A stretch of DNA of 64,000 nt, taken from positions 1 through 64,000 of the forward strand of contig JAQGOC010000363.1 of assembly GCA_028293805.1 (NCBI GenBank), written 5' to 3'. The number at the start of each line of letters is the position of its first letter. The stretch's first letter is position 1. A program made the translations under genes and the position numbers. The DNA is from Gammaproteobacteria bacterium. Lineage in GTDB: Bacteria; Pseudomonadota; Gammaproteobacteria; Steroidobacterales; Steroidobacteraceae. Positions 42,959 to 52,621 of this stretch are shown here, in pieces. The notes beneath the pieces were generated by a model. That model searched no databases and was not told where the DNA came from. It worked only from the letters and a program-made list of their open reading frames with translations.

Positions 42959-44941
42959 ATGGCGATGCGCACTGCTCAACTGGTTTCTTCAATATCCATC
43001 GCACTGTTTTCGATGGGGGCTGCCGCCGCCGCGGCACCTGCTGCCCAGCCTGCGTCGATCAACATCGTGGACGCGGTAGCGACTGCACCGTCGCTCTACA
43101 TCGTTCAGGCAGGGACGATGAATGCCGCTCGCCGGAGCGTGAACCGGGTTGATGCGAAGGTCGAAAAGGATCTCGCGATCATTCACTCGGTGTCCGCCTA
43201 CCTGACTCCTGAGCAAGCGAATCAGCTGCGCAAGACCTCTGGAGTGCGTCTGTTCGAAGACCGCCCGTTGGCCACCAGGGGATTGGTCTCGCTGCTCACT
43301 CCGATTACGACCGCGGTTGTCGCACCGGTCAGCACGCTAACCACACCTGTCGTCTCGATTGTCGGCACGGTCGCCGCCCCGATCCTCGCCCCCTTGGCTC
43401 CGGTGACTACTCCGGTCATTGCAACGGTTGGCGGGGTAGCCGCGCCACTCCTCCCGGTCGCGACCCCGCTCGCAGCTCCCCTTGTAAATCCGCTGGTGTC
43501 TCCGGCCATCTCGGCATTGAGCGCCAACACGACGCTCAAGGACGGAACCGGCGTCTCCTCAGCGACTCTGCTGTATGGGACGAATTATCCGACGCTGGTG
43601 GGCGCCGACACCCTGCAGCAGTCCGGCATCACCGGAAAGGGCGTGACGATCGCCGTGTTGGACTCGGGCCTTTGGCAGGACCCGAATCAAAATTTCGGCG
43701 GCCGTGTGCTCGCGAGTATCGATGTTCTCAACGGGGGAACCGGTCGCGTCCAGGGTGATTCCTATGGGCATGGCACACACGTGACTTCCATCGCGGCGGG
43801 CGGCGCGCAGAATCTCTCGCTCGGCTACCTGGGCATTGCTCCGCAGGCCAACCTGGTCATCGTGCGCGCCTTTGACGGCACGGGAGCCGGCCGCTACGCC
43901 GATGTGATTGCCGGCCTGAACTGGATCGTCACGAACAAGAAGAAATACAACATCCGCGTTCTGAATCTGTCGTTCGGAGCGCAGCCACAGTCGTACTACT
44001 GGGACGATCCGCTCAATCAGGCTGTCATGGCGGCCTGGCGCGCCGGCATCGTGGTCGTGGCTGCCGCGGGCAATGAGGGCCCTGATCCGATGACGATCGA
44101 CGTGCCGGGCAACGTGCCCTACGTCATCACAGTCGGCGCTCTGACCGACAACTACACCCCCTACGATGGGACGGACGATCGCCTCGCCTCGTTCTCTTCG
44201 ACGGGACCGACATTCGAGGGCTTCGTAAAGCCCGAGCTGGTCTCGCCAGGCGGCCACATGGCGGCGTCGATGCAGAGCAACAGCTATCTTGCGAACATCG
44301 ATCCTCACTCCATGTCGCCCGGCGAGCAGATGTTCACCATGTCCGGTACGTCGCAGGCGGCAGCCGTGACTTCGGGAGTCGTCGCGTTGATGCTCCAGTC
44401 GGATCCAACGCTCACGCCTGACACCGTGAAGTGCCGCTTGCTCACTTCGGCGCGTCCCGCAGTCACGTCGGCCAAAGCCCTTGCCTACAGTGTCTTTCAG
44501 CAGGGCGCCGGCCTCATCAACGCGGTCTCCGCGGTCAACAATTCCGCGCTCGATTGCGCCAACCAGGGGCTCGATATCAATGCCGACCTCGCGGGCACGG
44601 CGCACTTTGGGGGCCCGGCCAACCAGGACGCCAACGGCAACTACTACATCATGAATCTCGGGGCGTCCACGTGGGCCGCGCCTCTCGCTGGTGACGGTTA
44701 TACGTGGTCCAGGGGCTATACGTGGTCGAAGGGTTACACGTGGAGCGAGGGCTACACGTGGAGCAAGGGCTACACGTGGTCCAGGGGCTATACGTGGTCG
44801 AAGGGTTACACCTGGTCGAGGGGCTATACCTGGAGCAAGGGCTACACGTGGAGCAGGACCGTACCCTGGTGGAGCACCTCGCCAGCGGGAGCTCCGGCCA
44901 CGACACCCGCCTCAATCGTGCCTTGGGTTCCAAACGAATAG
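42959..44941 (+). CDS. secreted subtilisin-like (S8) protease with GYTWSx repeat tail
   Basis: A 660-residue protease. The signal peptide is RTAQLVSSISIALFSMGAAAAAAP. A propeptide-like region with a Pro/Val/Thr-rich linker (TTAVVAPVSTLTTPVVSIVG) reaches about residue 200. The catalytic triad is intact: IAVLDSGLW (Asp), GHGTHVTSIAAG (His) and SGTSQAAAVTSGVV (Ser). After a short domain the C-terminus holds nine exact-length hexapeptide repeats GYTWS(R/K/E), then VPWW. The ATG at 42965 gives better spacing to the GGGG ribosome site and is an alternative start. The tail may bind cell wall or carbohydrate. Confidence 0.88.
   Translation: MAMRTAQLVSSISIALFSMGAAAAAAPAAQPASINIVDAVATAPSLYIVQAGTMNAARRSVNRVDAKVEKDLAIIHSVSAYLTPEQANQLRKTSGVRLFEDRPLATRGLVSLLTPITTAVVAPVSTLTTPVVSIVGTVAAPILAPLAPVTTPVIATVGGVAAPLLPVATPLAAPLVNPLVSPAISALSANTTLKDGTGVSSATLLYGTNYPTLVGADTLQQSGITGKGVTIAVLDSGLWQDPNQNFGGRVLASIDVLNGGTGRVQGDSYGHGTHVTSIAAGGAQNLSLGYLGIAPQANLVIVRAFDGTGAGRYADVIAGLNWIVTNKKKYNIRVLNLSFGAQPQSYYWDDPLNQAVMAAWRAGIVVVAAAGNEGPDPMTIDVPGNVPYVITVGALTDNYTPYDGTDDRLASFSSTGPTFEGFVKPELVSPGGHMAASMQSNSYLANIDPHSMSPGEQMFTMSGTSQAAAVTSGVVALMLQSDPTLTPDTVKCRLLTSARPAVTSAKALAYSVFQQGAGLINAVSAVNNSALDCANQGLDINADLAGTAHFGGPANQDANGNYYIMNLGASTWAAPLAGDGYTWSRGYTWSKGYTWSEGYTWSKGYTWSRGYTWSKGYTWSRGYTWSKGYTWSRTVPWWSTSPAGAPATTPASIVPWVPNE
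44696..44857 (+). repeat. nine tandem 18-base repeats encoding GYTWS(R/K/E)
   Basis: Nine consecutive 18-base units encode GYTWSR, GYTWSK or GYTWSE, with R and K largely alternating. Synonymous changes (tat/tac, tcc/tcg/agc) differ between units, so the amino-acid pattern is kept while the DNA has diverged. This points to selection on the protein. Confidence 0.95.
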
Positions 44942-44967
44942 CCGCAAATGTGATGCATATCGCGTAA

Positions 44968-44991
44968 ACGGCGCCAGGCAGGCGCCGTCTT
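44968..44991 (+). terminator. stem-loop terminator after the S8 protease gene
   Basis: ACGGCGCC-AGGCA-GGCGCCGT is a perfect 8-base GC-rich stem with a 5-base loop, 27 bases after the stop. The following CTTA is only a weak T-run. Confidence 0.55.
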
Positions 44992-45025
44992 AAGAACTCG
45001 GGTCAACGAACCCAGGCTCGGCCTC

Positions 45026-48000
45026 GTGCATCTTAGGCCAGTGAGTACTCGCACACAGGGGGGCGTCTGGCGCCCCTCACTGATCATCGCCTTCGCATAT
45101 CTGATGGGGGTGTCGGTTGCCGCGCCGGCGGCCGATTCACCCCCACTCATCCTCGAGCACCTGACGACCGCCGATGGCCTGCCGCAGGGCACGGTGTTCG
45201 CCACTCTGCAGGACTCGCAGGGATTCGTGTGGCTCGGGACCGAAGACGGCCTGGTGCGCTACGACGGTCACGAGCTTTTACGCTACGCCTACTCGCGCAG
45301 CGCGCGCAGCGGACTGCCGGGCAACTACATTCAGGCGATTGTCGAGGACGGCAGGCACGATCTGTGGATAGCGATCAAGGACGGGGGAGTCGCCCGCTGG
45401 CAGCGGGCAACGGACAGCTTCACGGTTTATAGGCACGACGCGGCCGATCCCAACTCGCTTGCCAGCAACGCCGTGCATGACCTGCTGATCGATGCGGATG
45501 GCCGCGTCTGGATCGGGACATTCGATGCGGGTATCGACATCCTGGATCCCGGATCAAAGCGCATCGAACACGTGCGTCACCATCCCGGAGACCCCGACTC
45601 ATTGGCCGACGACCGCATTTTTTCCCTGACGCTCGACCGCGGTGGATCCCTGTGGGTGGGCACGGAGTCCGGGCTCGATCGCTGGCAGCGTACGCGGCGT
45701 GGATTCGATCATTTTCACCACGACGCATCCGACGCGAACTCTCTGAGCGGCGAGCAGATCTCGCGCGTGCTGGAGGATTCGGCTGGGTACCTGTGGGTCG
45801 GGACCCTGGACGGCGGGCTGAATCGGATGGATCGGAATGGCCGGGTTCTCGAAGTCTTTCGTCACGATGCGCAGCAGCCCACTTCGCTGGGCAATGACGA
45901 AGTCAGCGCGATTCTGGCGGACCAGGCCGGGCACCTGTGGATTGGGACGGCGGATGGACTGGATCTGCTGAACCGCGCTACCGGTCAGTTCAGTCACTAC
46001 CGCCACGATTCCGGCGATGCCGAGTCGCTGCGAGACTCGTTCATCATGTCGCTTTACGAGGATCGCACCGGCCTCGTCTGGATCGGAACGCGTGCCGGCG
46101 GCGTCAGCCGCTGGAGTCCCCGCAGCTGGGAGTTCGGTGGCCATCGGCCGGATTGGCTGGGAAACAAGCCGGTCACGGCATTCGCCGATGCGCCCGACAA
46201 CAAGGTCTGGATCGCCTCGCGAGGCGGCGGGTTGATCCAGTTCGACGCGGACACCGGCGCGACGCTCAACATCGACGCCATCGTGGGCCGGCGCAATGCC
46301 ATCGGTGACCTGCGCGTCATGTCGCTTCGCCAGGATCATCGCGGCACGCTTTGGATCGGGACGATGGCGAATGGAGTTGCCCGGCTCGGGCCCGATGGCA
46401 GCCTTAAGTCCATTCCGGTGAAGCCGGGCGATTCCCGCAGTCTGAGCGCCGCGGGGATCATGACGATTTACGAGGCGCGGGATGGCCGGATCTGGATTGG
46501 CACTTACGGCGGCGGCGTCAACGTGCTCGATCCGACGACGGGATCGATTCGACAATTGCCCTATGCCTCTACGGTAGCGGGCGCCATCAGCTCGCCCAAC
46601 GTCAGCGCCATTGCCGAGGATCAGAACGGCAATTTCTGGATCGGCACGGATGGCGGGGGCCTGAACCTCGCGCAGCCCGACGGAACGGTCATCAAGGTCT
46701 TCCGCCACGATCCGGCCGACGCGGGTTCCCTGCCGGCCAACACCGTGTATGCGCTTGCAGTCGACGCGCAGAATCGCATCTGGGCGGCCACCGACGGCGG
46801 CGGACTTGCGCTGCTGCTCGGTTCGGCGACCGCCCCGGGGTCCATTCGATTTAAAACCGTTTCGCGCGAAGAAGGCTTGTCGAGCGACACCGTTTATGGC
46901 GTGCTCGCCGACGCAGGCGGACATATGTGGCTCAGTACGGCTGCCGGATTGATGCGCTATGACCCCGATACTCAATCCGTCAAGACTTACCATCGCGAGC
47001 ACGGGCTGCAGGGTGAAGAATTCAACTTCGGAGCGTACTTTCGCCTGCGCGATGGGCGCCTGTGCTTCGGCGGCCCCGGCGGTTTCAACATCTTCGATCC
47101 GTCGCGACTGAGCGAGAGCCGGCAGCCGCCGCGGCTTGCGCTGACACGCGTGGAAGTCATGGGCGTGCCTGCGCAGGGCCCCACGCCGTACTGGCTGCTC
47201 AACAGGGTGGCGCTCGACTATCGGGCCAACCTTCTCGCGCTCGACTTCGGCGCCCTCGACTTCACCTCGCCGAAGCGCAACCGCCTCGCCTACAGGATGG
47301 TAGGCCTGACCGACCGCTGGATCGATCTGGGCACGCAGCACCGGATCACCCTGACGAACCTGGAGCCGGGCGATCATATGCTCGAGGTGGCCGCCGCCAA
47401 CTCCGATTCCGTCTGGAGCCAGACACCGCTGCGCCTGACCATCCACAGAGACCCGGCCCCGTGGCGCTCTCCGTGGGCCTACATGGCCTATGCTTTCGCT
47501 GCACTCGGCGTGATCGTCTACCGCGCGCGCCTGCAGCGGATAAAATTTCAGCGCGTGGTCAATGAGCAGCAACGCCTCGAGTCGGAGGTCGCGCTGCGAA
47601 CCCGGGAACTGCTCGAGAGCAACCGCCAGCTCGCCGAGGCAGCCCAGGCGAAAAGCAACTTCCTGGACCGCATGAGTCACGAGCTGCGCACGCCGATGAA
47701 TGGCGTCGTAGGCATGACGGAACTGCTGTCTCGCACCACGCTTTCCGGGGCGCAGGCACGCCTGACCCAGACGATCCGCTCCTCCGCCCAGGTGCTGCTG
47801 CAAATCGTCAACGACCTGCTCGATCTGTCGAAGATCAACGCCGGCAAGGTCGAGCTCGAGGAACTGCCCATCGACCTCGCCGCCATTCTCGAGGAATGCA
47901 CGAGTCTGTTTGCCGGCGCCGCCGCGGCCAAGGGCATCGATCTGACCGTGTGTCCGCCGGCGCAGGACCTGTGGAATCTGGCGGGCGATCCGCTGCGCCT

Positions 48001-49537
48001 GCGGCAGATCGTGATGAATCTGGTCGGGAATGCGGTGAAGTTCACGGCTCGAGGCGAGATTGTCGTCAAGGCCGACATCGATTGCGCGCAGCCGGACCGG
48101 GCCACTGTCCACTTGTCGGTTGCCGATACCGGCATCGGCATGGACGCCGCGACGATCGGCAAGATCTTCAAGCCCTTCACCCAGGCAGACGAGTCGACGA
48201 CGCGCCGGTTCGGCGGCACCGGCCTGGGGCTCGCGATTTGCCGCGAGCTTGCAGAGCTCATGGGCGGCAGCATCACAGTCGAAAGCCGGTCGCGTGTCGG
48301 CTCCACGTTCAACTTGTCTGTGCCTCTGAAGGTCGGGCCCGGGAAGCCCCGCCAAGCGGCACCGCTTCCGGGGCGCCGCGTGCGGATTCTGACGAGGCGG
48401 CCCGCTCTCGCGCAGTCGCTGTCCCGATATGTGTCGGCTTTCGGCCTTACGCTGATCACCAGCGACCGCGACGACACGGGCATGGCCGGCAGCGAGGATC
48501 TAGTCATCGTGGACGCAAGCGGCGACCACGAATTCTTGAAGCCCCGGACGCGTTCGCCGGGCTCGTCGCGCCCAGCGCTCGTCATCGTGGCAACCGCGGA
48601 AGAGGCAGAGGCGAAGGGGCTCGAGCGCCTCGTCGGCGCACCGGCAATCGTTTTCAAGCCCCTCCGCCGCGATGCTCTGTATGAAGCGCTTGCGGGGGCA
48701 ATGGGTGTAGCACCTTCGTCTGCTGACAGGGAGCCGACTGAGTCTTTGCCTGCAGAGAGCATCGGCGGACATGTCCTGCTAGTGGAGGATGAGCCGGTCA
48801 ACGCCGCGGTCGCGCAAGGCTATCTCGCGGCTCTCGGCTGTACGTCTGTGTGGGTCAAGGACGGACCGGAGGCCGTCGCACGCAATGCGGCCGAGCGCTT
48901 CGATCTGATCCTGATGGATCTGAGCATGCCTACCATGGACGGCTTCGCGACCACCGCGTTGATTCGCCAACGCATGGGAGCGAGTCGGCAGGTGCCGATC
49001 ATCGCGCTGACTGCGCATGACGCGACCAGTTATCGTCAAGTTTGCCTGCAAGCAGGCATGGACGACATGCTCAGCAAGCCCTGTACGCTCACGCAGTGCG
49101 AAACCGTGCTACGCCGCTGGATCAAGCGTCCCGACGGGCAACGCGATCGGGAGGCCCAGGCTCCGGCGGGCGGCGGAGCTTTGTCGAAGGTTGATGCGGC
49201 GGCCGTGGCTCAATTGCGCAACCTGCGGGGCGGGCAGGTCGACCTCTATTCCAAGTTGGTCGATCTCTTTCGGGCAGGGTCGTCGGATGCATTGACACAG
49301 CTGCGGGCGGCCCTGCTGGAGGGAGATCTGCAGGTCGCCGGTGCCATCTGCCACAAGCTCGCTGCCAGCGCGGCCAATGTCGGTGCGCTGTCGTTCGCGA
49401 AGGACGTCCGTCAGCTGGAACAGCTTTGTATGGCGGGTGATGCCGCTCACGCGCAGCCTGTTTTCCAGCGGCTCTGGGTGGCGCATCCGACGCTCATCGA
49501 GGAACTTCTCAAGTCCAGGCTGAGGGCGACGGCGTGA
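45026..49537 (+). CDS. hybrid histidine kinase with Reg_prop propeller, Y_Y_Y, HisKA, HATPase, REC and HPt
   Basis: A 1503-residue sensor. A signal-like start (SLIIAFAYLMGVSVAAPA) precedes many WIGT-type repeats (WLGTEDGLVRYDG, WIGTYGGGVNVLDP) forming two periplasmic seven-bladed propellers, then a Y_Y_Y domain and a membrane helix near residue 815 (WAYMAYAFAALGVIVYRA). HisKA has the phospho-His in FLDRMSHELRTPMNG (about 885). The ATP site has NLVGNAVKFTA and GGTGLGLAICREL. A weak receiver-like stretch is followed by a full receiver (VLLVEDEPVNA, LILMDLSMPTMDG) and a C-terminal HPt (CHKLAASAANVGA). These systems often sense polysaccharides or peptides. The start may instead be the GTG at 45041. 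Confidence 0.93.
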   Translation: MHLRPVSTRTQGGVWRPSLIIAFAYLMGVSVAAPAADSPPLILEHLTTADGLPQGTVFATLQDSQGFVWLGTEDGLVRYDGHELLRYAYSRSARSGLPGNYIQAIVEDGRHDLWIAIKDGGVARWQRATDSFTVYRHDAADPNSLASNAVHDLLIDADGRVWIGTFDAGIDILDPGSKRIEHVRHHPGDPDSLADDRIFSLTLDRGGSLWVGTESGLDRWQRTRRGFDHFHHDASDANSLSGEQISRVLEDSAGYLWVGTLDGGLNRMDRNGRVLEVFRHDAQQPTSLGNDEVSAILADQAGHLWIGTADGLDLLNRATGQFSHYRHDSGDAESLRDSFIMSLYEDRTGLVWIGTRAGGVSRWSPRSWEFGGHRPDWLGNKPVTAFADAPDNKVWIASRGGGLIQFDADTGATLNIDAIVGRRNAIGDLRVMSLRQDHRGTLWIGTMANGVARLGPDGSLKSIPVKPGDSRSLSAAGIMTIYEARDGRIWIGTYGGGVNVLDPTTGSIRQLPYASTVAGAISSPNVSAIAEDQNGNFWIGTDGGGLNLAQPDGTVIKVFRHDPADAGSLPANTVYALAVDAQNRIWAATDGGGLALLLGSATAPGSIRFKTVSREEGLSSDTVYGVLADAGGHMWLSTAAGLMRYDPDTQSVKTYHREHGLQGEEFNFGAYFRLRDGRLCFGGPGGFNIFDPSRLSESRQPPRLALTRVEVMGVPAQGPTPYWLLNRVALDYRANLLALDFGALDFTSPKRNRLAYRMVGLTDRWIDLGTQHRITLTNLEPGDHMLEVAAANSDSVWSQTPLRLTIHRDPAPWRSPWAYMAYAFAALGVIVYRARLQRIKFQRVVNEQQRLESEVALRTRELLESNRQLAEAAQAKSNFLDRMSHELRTPMNGVVGMTELLSRTTLSGAQARLTQTIRSSAQVLLQIVNDLLDLSKINAGKVELEELPIDLAAILEECTSLFAGAAAAKGIDLTVCPPAQDLWNLAGDPLRLRQIVMNLVGNAVKFTARGEIVVKADIDCAQPDRATVHLSVADTGIGMDAATIGKIFKPFTQADESTTRRFGGTGLGLAICRELAELMGGSITVESRSRVGSTFNLSVPLKVGPGKPRQAAPLPGRRVRILTRRPALAQSLSRYVSAFGLTLITSDRDDTGMAGSEDLVIVDASGDHEFLKPRTRSPGSSRPALVIVATAEEAEAKGLERLVGAPAIVFKPLRRDALYEALAGAMGVAPSSADREPTESLPAESIGGHVLLVEDEPVNAAVAQGYLAALGCTSVWVKDGPEAVARNAAERFDLILMDLSMPTMDGFATTALIRQRMGASRQVPIIALTAHDATSYRQVCLQAGMDDMLSKPCTLTQCETVLRRWIKRPDGQRDREAQAPAGGGALSKVDAAAVAQLRNLRGGQVDLYSKLVDLFRAGSSDALTQLRAALLEGDLQVAGAICHKLAASAANVGALSFAKDVRQLEQLCMAGDAAHAQPVFQRLWVAHPTLIEELLKSRLRATA

Positions 49538-51645
49538 GCGGCCAGACTCGAGCGGCACCGATCGCGATCATCGCCGACGATGAGGATCTCGGACGACTGC
49601 TGCTCGTCGAGTCGACGGCGGAATGTGGCCTCGAGGCGCTTGGTTTCGACAACGGCACGGCGGCGCTCGATGCCGCATTGACCCGGGACGTTGCCATCGT
49701 TCTGCTCGATGTGGACATGCCGGGCATGGATGGGTTCAGCGTATGCAGGCGCCTTCGGGCCGAGTCGCGCCTGGCCACCGTTCCGATCGTCATGGTGACC
49801 GGCCATGAGGACTCGGCTGCGATCAGCCGCGCTTTTGAAGCCGGAGCCACGGATTTCATTTCCAAGCCCGTCAACTGGGCGCTGCTACCACGCCGCCTCG
49901 AATACATTTTGCGCAATGCCGCCGCCGCGCGGGCCCTCACCGAGCGGATGGTACAAGTTCGAACACTCGTCGAAGCGATTCCGGACACGCTTTGGGTGGT
50001 TGCGCCGGACGGCCGTATCCAGTGGAGCCCGAATGCCGGTGCATCGGCCGAAAGCGCGCCTCCTGCGCACGCCGGTGACGATCACGAAGCTATGTTAGCC
50101 CCACCGGAGCGTCTGCCCGAAGCACTGGCGGCGATACGGCAGACGGCGAACGACGGTGTGCAACGCAAGCTCGAATACCGTGAGAGCGGTCAGTCCGGCT
50201 CGCGTCGCTCGTTTGAAGTGAGGTTCAGCCGGCGTGAGGGCGGCGATGTGGTCGTCGTACGCCAGGATACGAGCGAGCGCACCGCCGCAGCGGAGCACAT
50301 CGAGCGGTTGGCGTACTTTGACTCGCTGACAGGGTTGCCGAATCGGCAACGCTGCATCGAGACAGCCGAACGAATGTTTGCCGAGGCGGCCGAATCGCAG
50401 GAATCCGTCGCGGTTATTTATCTGGATCTCAACAGCTTCAAAAGGGTCAACGATACCTTCGGCCATTCGGTCGGTGACGCCGTTCTGCGAACGGTTGCCG
50501 GCAATCTCACGCGCGCCCTCGAAAGCTTCAAGGCCGCGAATGAGCACGTTACCGTCGCACGCTTCGGCGGCGATGAATTCGTCATACTCCTGCGGCACCG
50601 CACGGCGCGATCGCTTGCAATCGAGATCGCCGCTACGTGCTGTGCCGTATTCAAGAATCCCATCGTCTACGAGGGCCTCGAGTTTTACTCCGCCCCGAGC
50701 ATCGGTCTGGCGATCTATCCGGACGACGGCGACGATGTCGCCACCGTGTTGAAGCACGCGGACACAGCCATGTATCAGGCAAAAACCGGTGCCACGGCGT
50801 CGGTAGCCGTATACACCGCGGCCATGAGCAGCCGGTTGCGGGATTGGCTCGATCTCGAAGCCCGCCTGCGCCGCGCGGTGCAGGAGGATCTGCTGCACTT
50901 GCAGTTCCAGCCTAAATTCCGGCTGCACGATAATCGAGTCGCGGGCGTGGAAGCGCTGCTGCGCTGGAGCGACGCGGAGCACGGCGACATCTCGCCGAAC
51001 CGCTTCGTCGAGATTGCGGAGGACAGCGGCTTGATCATCGACCTGGGCAGCTGGGTCGCGCGTGCCGCATGCCGCCAGCTGCGCAAGTGGCTGGATCGCG
51101 GCTGTGCCGTCCCGATTGCGATCAACGTGTCCGGCAAGGAGTTGCTGCATGGAGATCCGGCACGAGTGCTCGAGACGGAGGCTGCGGCGGCCGGCGTTCC
51201 GCCCTCGCTCATTGAGATCGAGATCACCGAATCCCTGCTGGTCAAGGACTCCACCGTGGTCCGCAATGCGCTCGAAAAACTGCGTCAGCTCGGATGCCGG
51301 ATCGCCCTCGATGACTTCGGCACCGGCTATTCCTCGCTCGCCTACATCACCCGATTCCCACCCGATCGGATCAAGATCGACAAAGCGTTCGTGCACAACG
51401 TAGATCGGTCGGCAAGCGATGCGGCCATCGCGAACGCGATCCTGTCATTGGGTGCAAGCCTCGATCTCATCGTTACAGCCGAGGGCATCGAGCGTTCCGG
51501 CCAGCTGGAATGGCTGCGCGCGCGTGGCTGTCACGAGGCGCAGGGGTTTCTGCTCTCGAGGCCGCTATCCGCCCGTGACTTTGAACAGCGATTTCTGCGA
51601 GAGAGCGAGTCGGCGGCCCATTCCGAGCGCCAGGGCCGGGCGTAG
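49534..51645 (+). CDS. response regulator with REC-PAS-GGDEF-EAL
   Basis: A 703-residue protein. Residues about 9-125 are a receiver (AIIADDEDLGR, phospho-Asp in VLLDVDMPGMDGF, lysine in ISKPVN). A PAS-like stretch follows (LVEAIPDTLWVVAPDGRIQW). The GGDEF domain is intact (RFGGDEFVILL, about 349), and so is the EAL domain (VEALLRWSD, LDDFGTGYSSL, TAEGIERSGQ). It can in principle both make and break c-di-GMP. Its GTG overlaps the hybrid kinase stop (GTGA), so it is the likely partner of the kinase HPt domain. This makes a propeller-sensed signal feed c-di-GMP turnover (inference). Confidence 0.93.
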   Translation: MSGQTRAAPIAIIADDEDLGRLLLVESTAECGLEALGFDNGTAALDAALTRDVAIVLLDVDMPGMDGFSVCRRLRAESRLATVPIVMVTGHEDSAAISRAFEAGATDFISKPVNWALLPRRLEYILRNAAAARALTERMVQVRTLVEAIPDTLWVVAPDGRIQWSPNAGASAESAPPAHAGDDHEAMLAPPERLPEALAAIRQTANDGVQRKLEYRESGQSGSRRSFEVRFSRREGGDVVVVRQDTSERTAAAEHIERLAYFDSLTGLPNRQRCIETAERMFAEAAESQESVAVIYLDLNSFKRVNDTFGHSVGDAVLRTVAGNLTRALESFKAANEHVTVARFGGDEFVILLRHRTARSLAIEIAATCCAVFKNPIVYEGLEFYSAPSIGLAIYPDDGDDVATVLKHADTAMYQAKTGATASVAVYTAAMSSRLRDWLDLEARLRRAVQEDLLHLQFQPKFRLHDNRVAGVEALLRWSDAEHGDISPNRFVEIAEDSGLIIDLGSWVARAACRQLRKWLDRGCAVPIAINVSGKELLHGDPARVLETEAAAAGVPPSLIEIEITESLLVKDSTVVRNALEKLRQLGCRIALDDFGTGYSSLAYITRFPPDRIKIDKAFVHNVDRSASDAAIANAILSLGASLDLIVTAEGIERSGQLEWLRARGCHEAQGFLLSRPLSARDFEQRFLRESESAAHSERQGRA

Positions 51646-51721
51646 CGAAAGTGACGTCGACCCCTCGTGCGCCGTTACCGCCGCCAGTGCTGTATGACGG
51701 GGACCCGTTCCGTGCGCCATC

Positions 51722-52429
51722 TCATTTCCGGAGTGCCCGGAGCGGCTGCAATTGCCGGCCGCGCGGGTCAAAATTCTCCGGGTCGAGCCAGGATTGAAAG
51801 GCGGTGCGGACGCGCGGCCACTCCTCCGCGATTATCGAGAACCAGGCGGTGTCGCGGCTGCGTCCCTTGTAGACGACGGCGTTTCTGAACAACCCCTCAT
51901 ACGTGAATCCGTACCTGTCGGCGGCGGCTCGGGATGGAGCGTTCAGGCTGTCGCATTTCCACTCATAGCGCCGATAGCCGAGCTCATCGAATGCGAGCCG
52001 CATGAGTTGGTACATGGCTTCCGTCCCGACGCGCGTCCGTTTCATGCGCGGCGAAAAGGTGATACTGCCGACCTCGATGACACCGTTCGCCGGATCCATC
52101 CGCATCAATGCGGCGGTGCCGACCGCTGTACCCGTCTCGCTGTCGAGGATTGTGAAGTGCAGAGGATCCTCGCTCGCGGCCAGCTTCGTGAGATAGATCC
52201 GGAACTGTTCCGGAGTCTCCGGCCGTTCCGCGGACAAGTAGGTCCAATCACGGCCGTCCGGCGCTTCCATGTAAGCCGAGAAGAGCTCAGGCGCATGCCT
52301 GTCCACGTCGACCGGCTCTAGTCGACAATAGCGCCCCAACATGACATCGCGCCGCGGTCGCTGACGCGCCGACCAGTCCGGAGCCGCGGGTCCTATCTCC
52401 TGGGCGTATTGATTCCTACGTTTGCTCAT
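51722..52429 (-). CDS. GNAT acetyltransferase, RimJ/RimL type
   Basis: A 235-residue GNAT protein. CRLEPVDVDRHAPELFSAY opens the fold, AVGTAALMRMDPANGVIEVGSITFSP is the beta-bulge core, and KRTRVGTEAMYQLMRLAFDELG is the acetyl-CoA loop and helix. RYEWKCDSLNAPSRAAADRYGF is the RimL-like signature for N-acetylating proteins or amino acids. The substrate is unknown. It is divergent from the SDR gene, with 192 bases between them. Confidence 0.88.
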   Translation of the reverse strand: MSKRRNQYAQEIGPAAPDWSARQRPRRDVMLGRYCRLEPVDVDRHAPELFSAYMEAPDGRDWTYLSAERPETPEQFRIYLTKLAASEDPLHFTILDSETGTAVGTAALMRMDPANGVIEVGSITFSPRMKRTRVGTEAMYQLMRLAFDELGYRRYEWKCDSLNAPSRAAADRYGFTYEGLFRNAVVYKGRSRDTAWFSIIAEEWPRVRTAFQSWLDPENFDPRGRQLQPLRALRK

Positions 52430-52621
52430 AGCTACAACCCATCCACCAGGAATGGAAAGGCCGATTTTGTGCGCGGCGCACTATACCCGGACAGTTCATG
52501 CGCATCAACGATGAGGATCCTGGAAAACGACCCAGCTTCGAGCCCCCCGGCGACGCCAGCAGCCCCGATGCACATAGGCTGGCCGGAGGCGATCGATTCT
52601 GCGGCGACATACAATGTCGCC

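Noticed and set aside
44696..44857. Tandem repeats considered as a CRISPR array
   Set aside because: Units are 18 bases without spacers and lie in frame within a protease gene.
45599..48355. Very long open frame antisense to the hybrid kinase gene
   Set aside because: It has arginine/glycine-rich, domain-free composition and lies opposite a gene with many recognised motifs; such frames are expected at this GC content.
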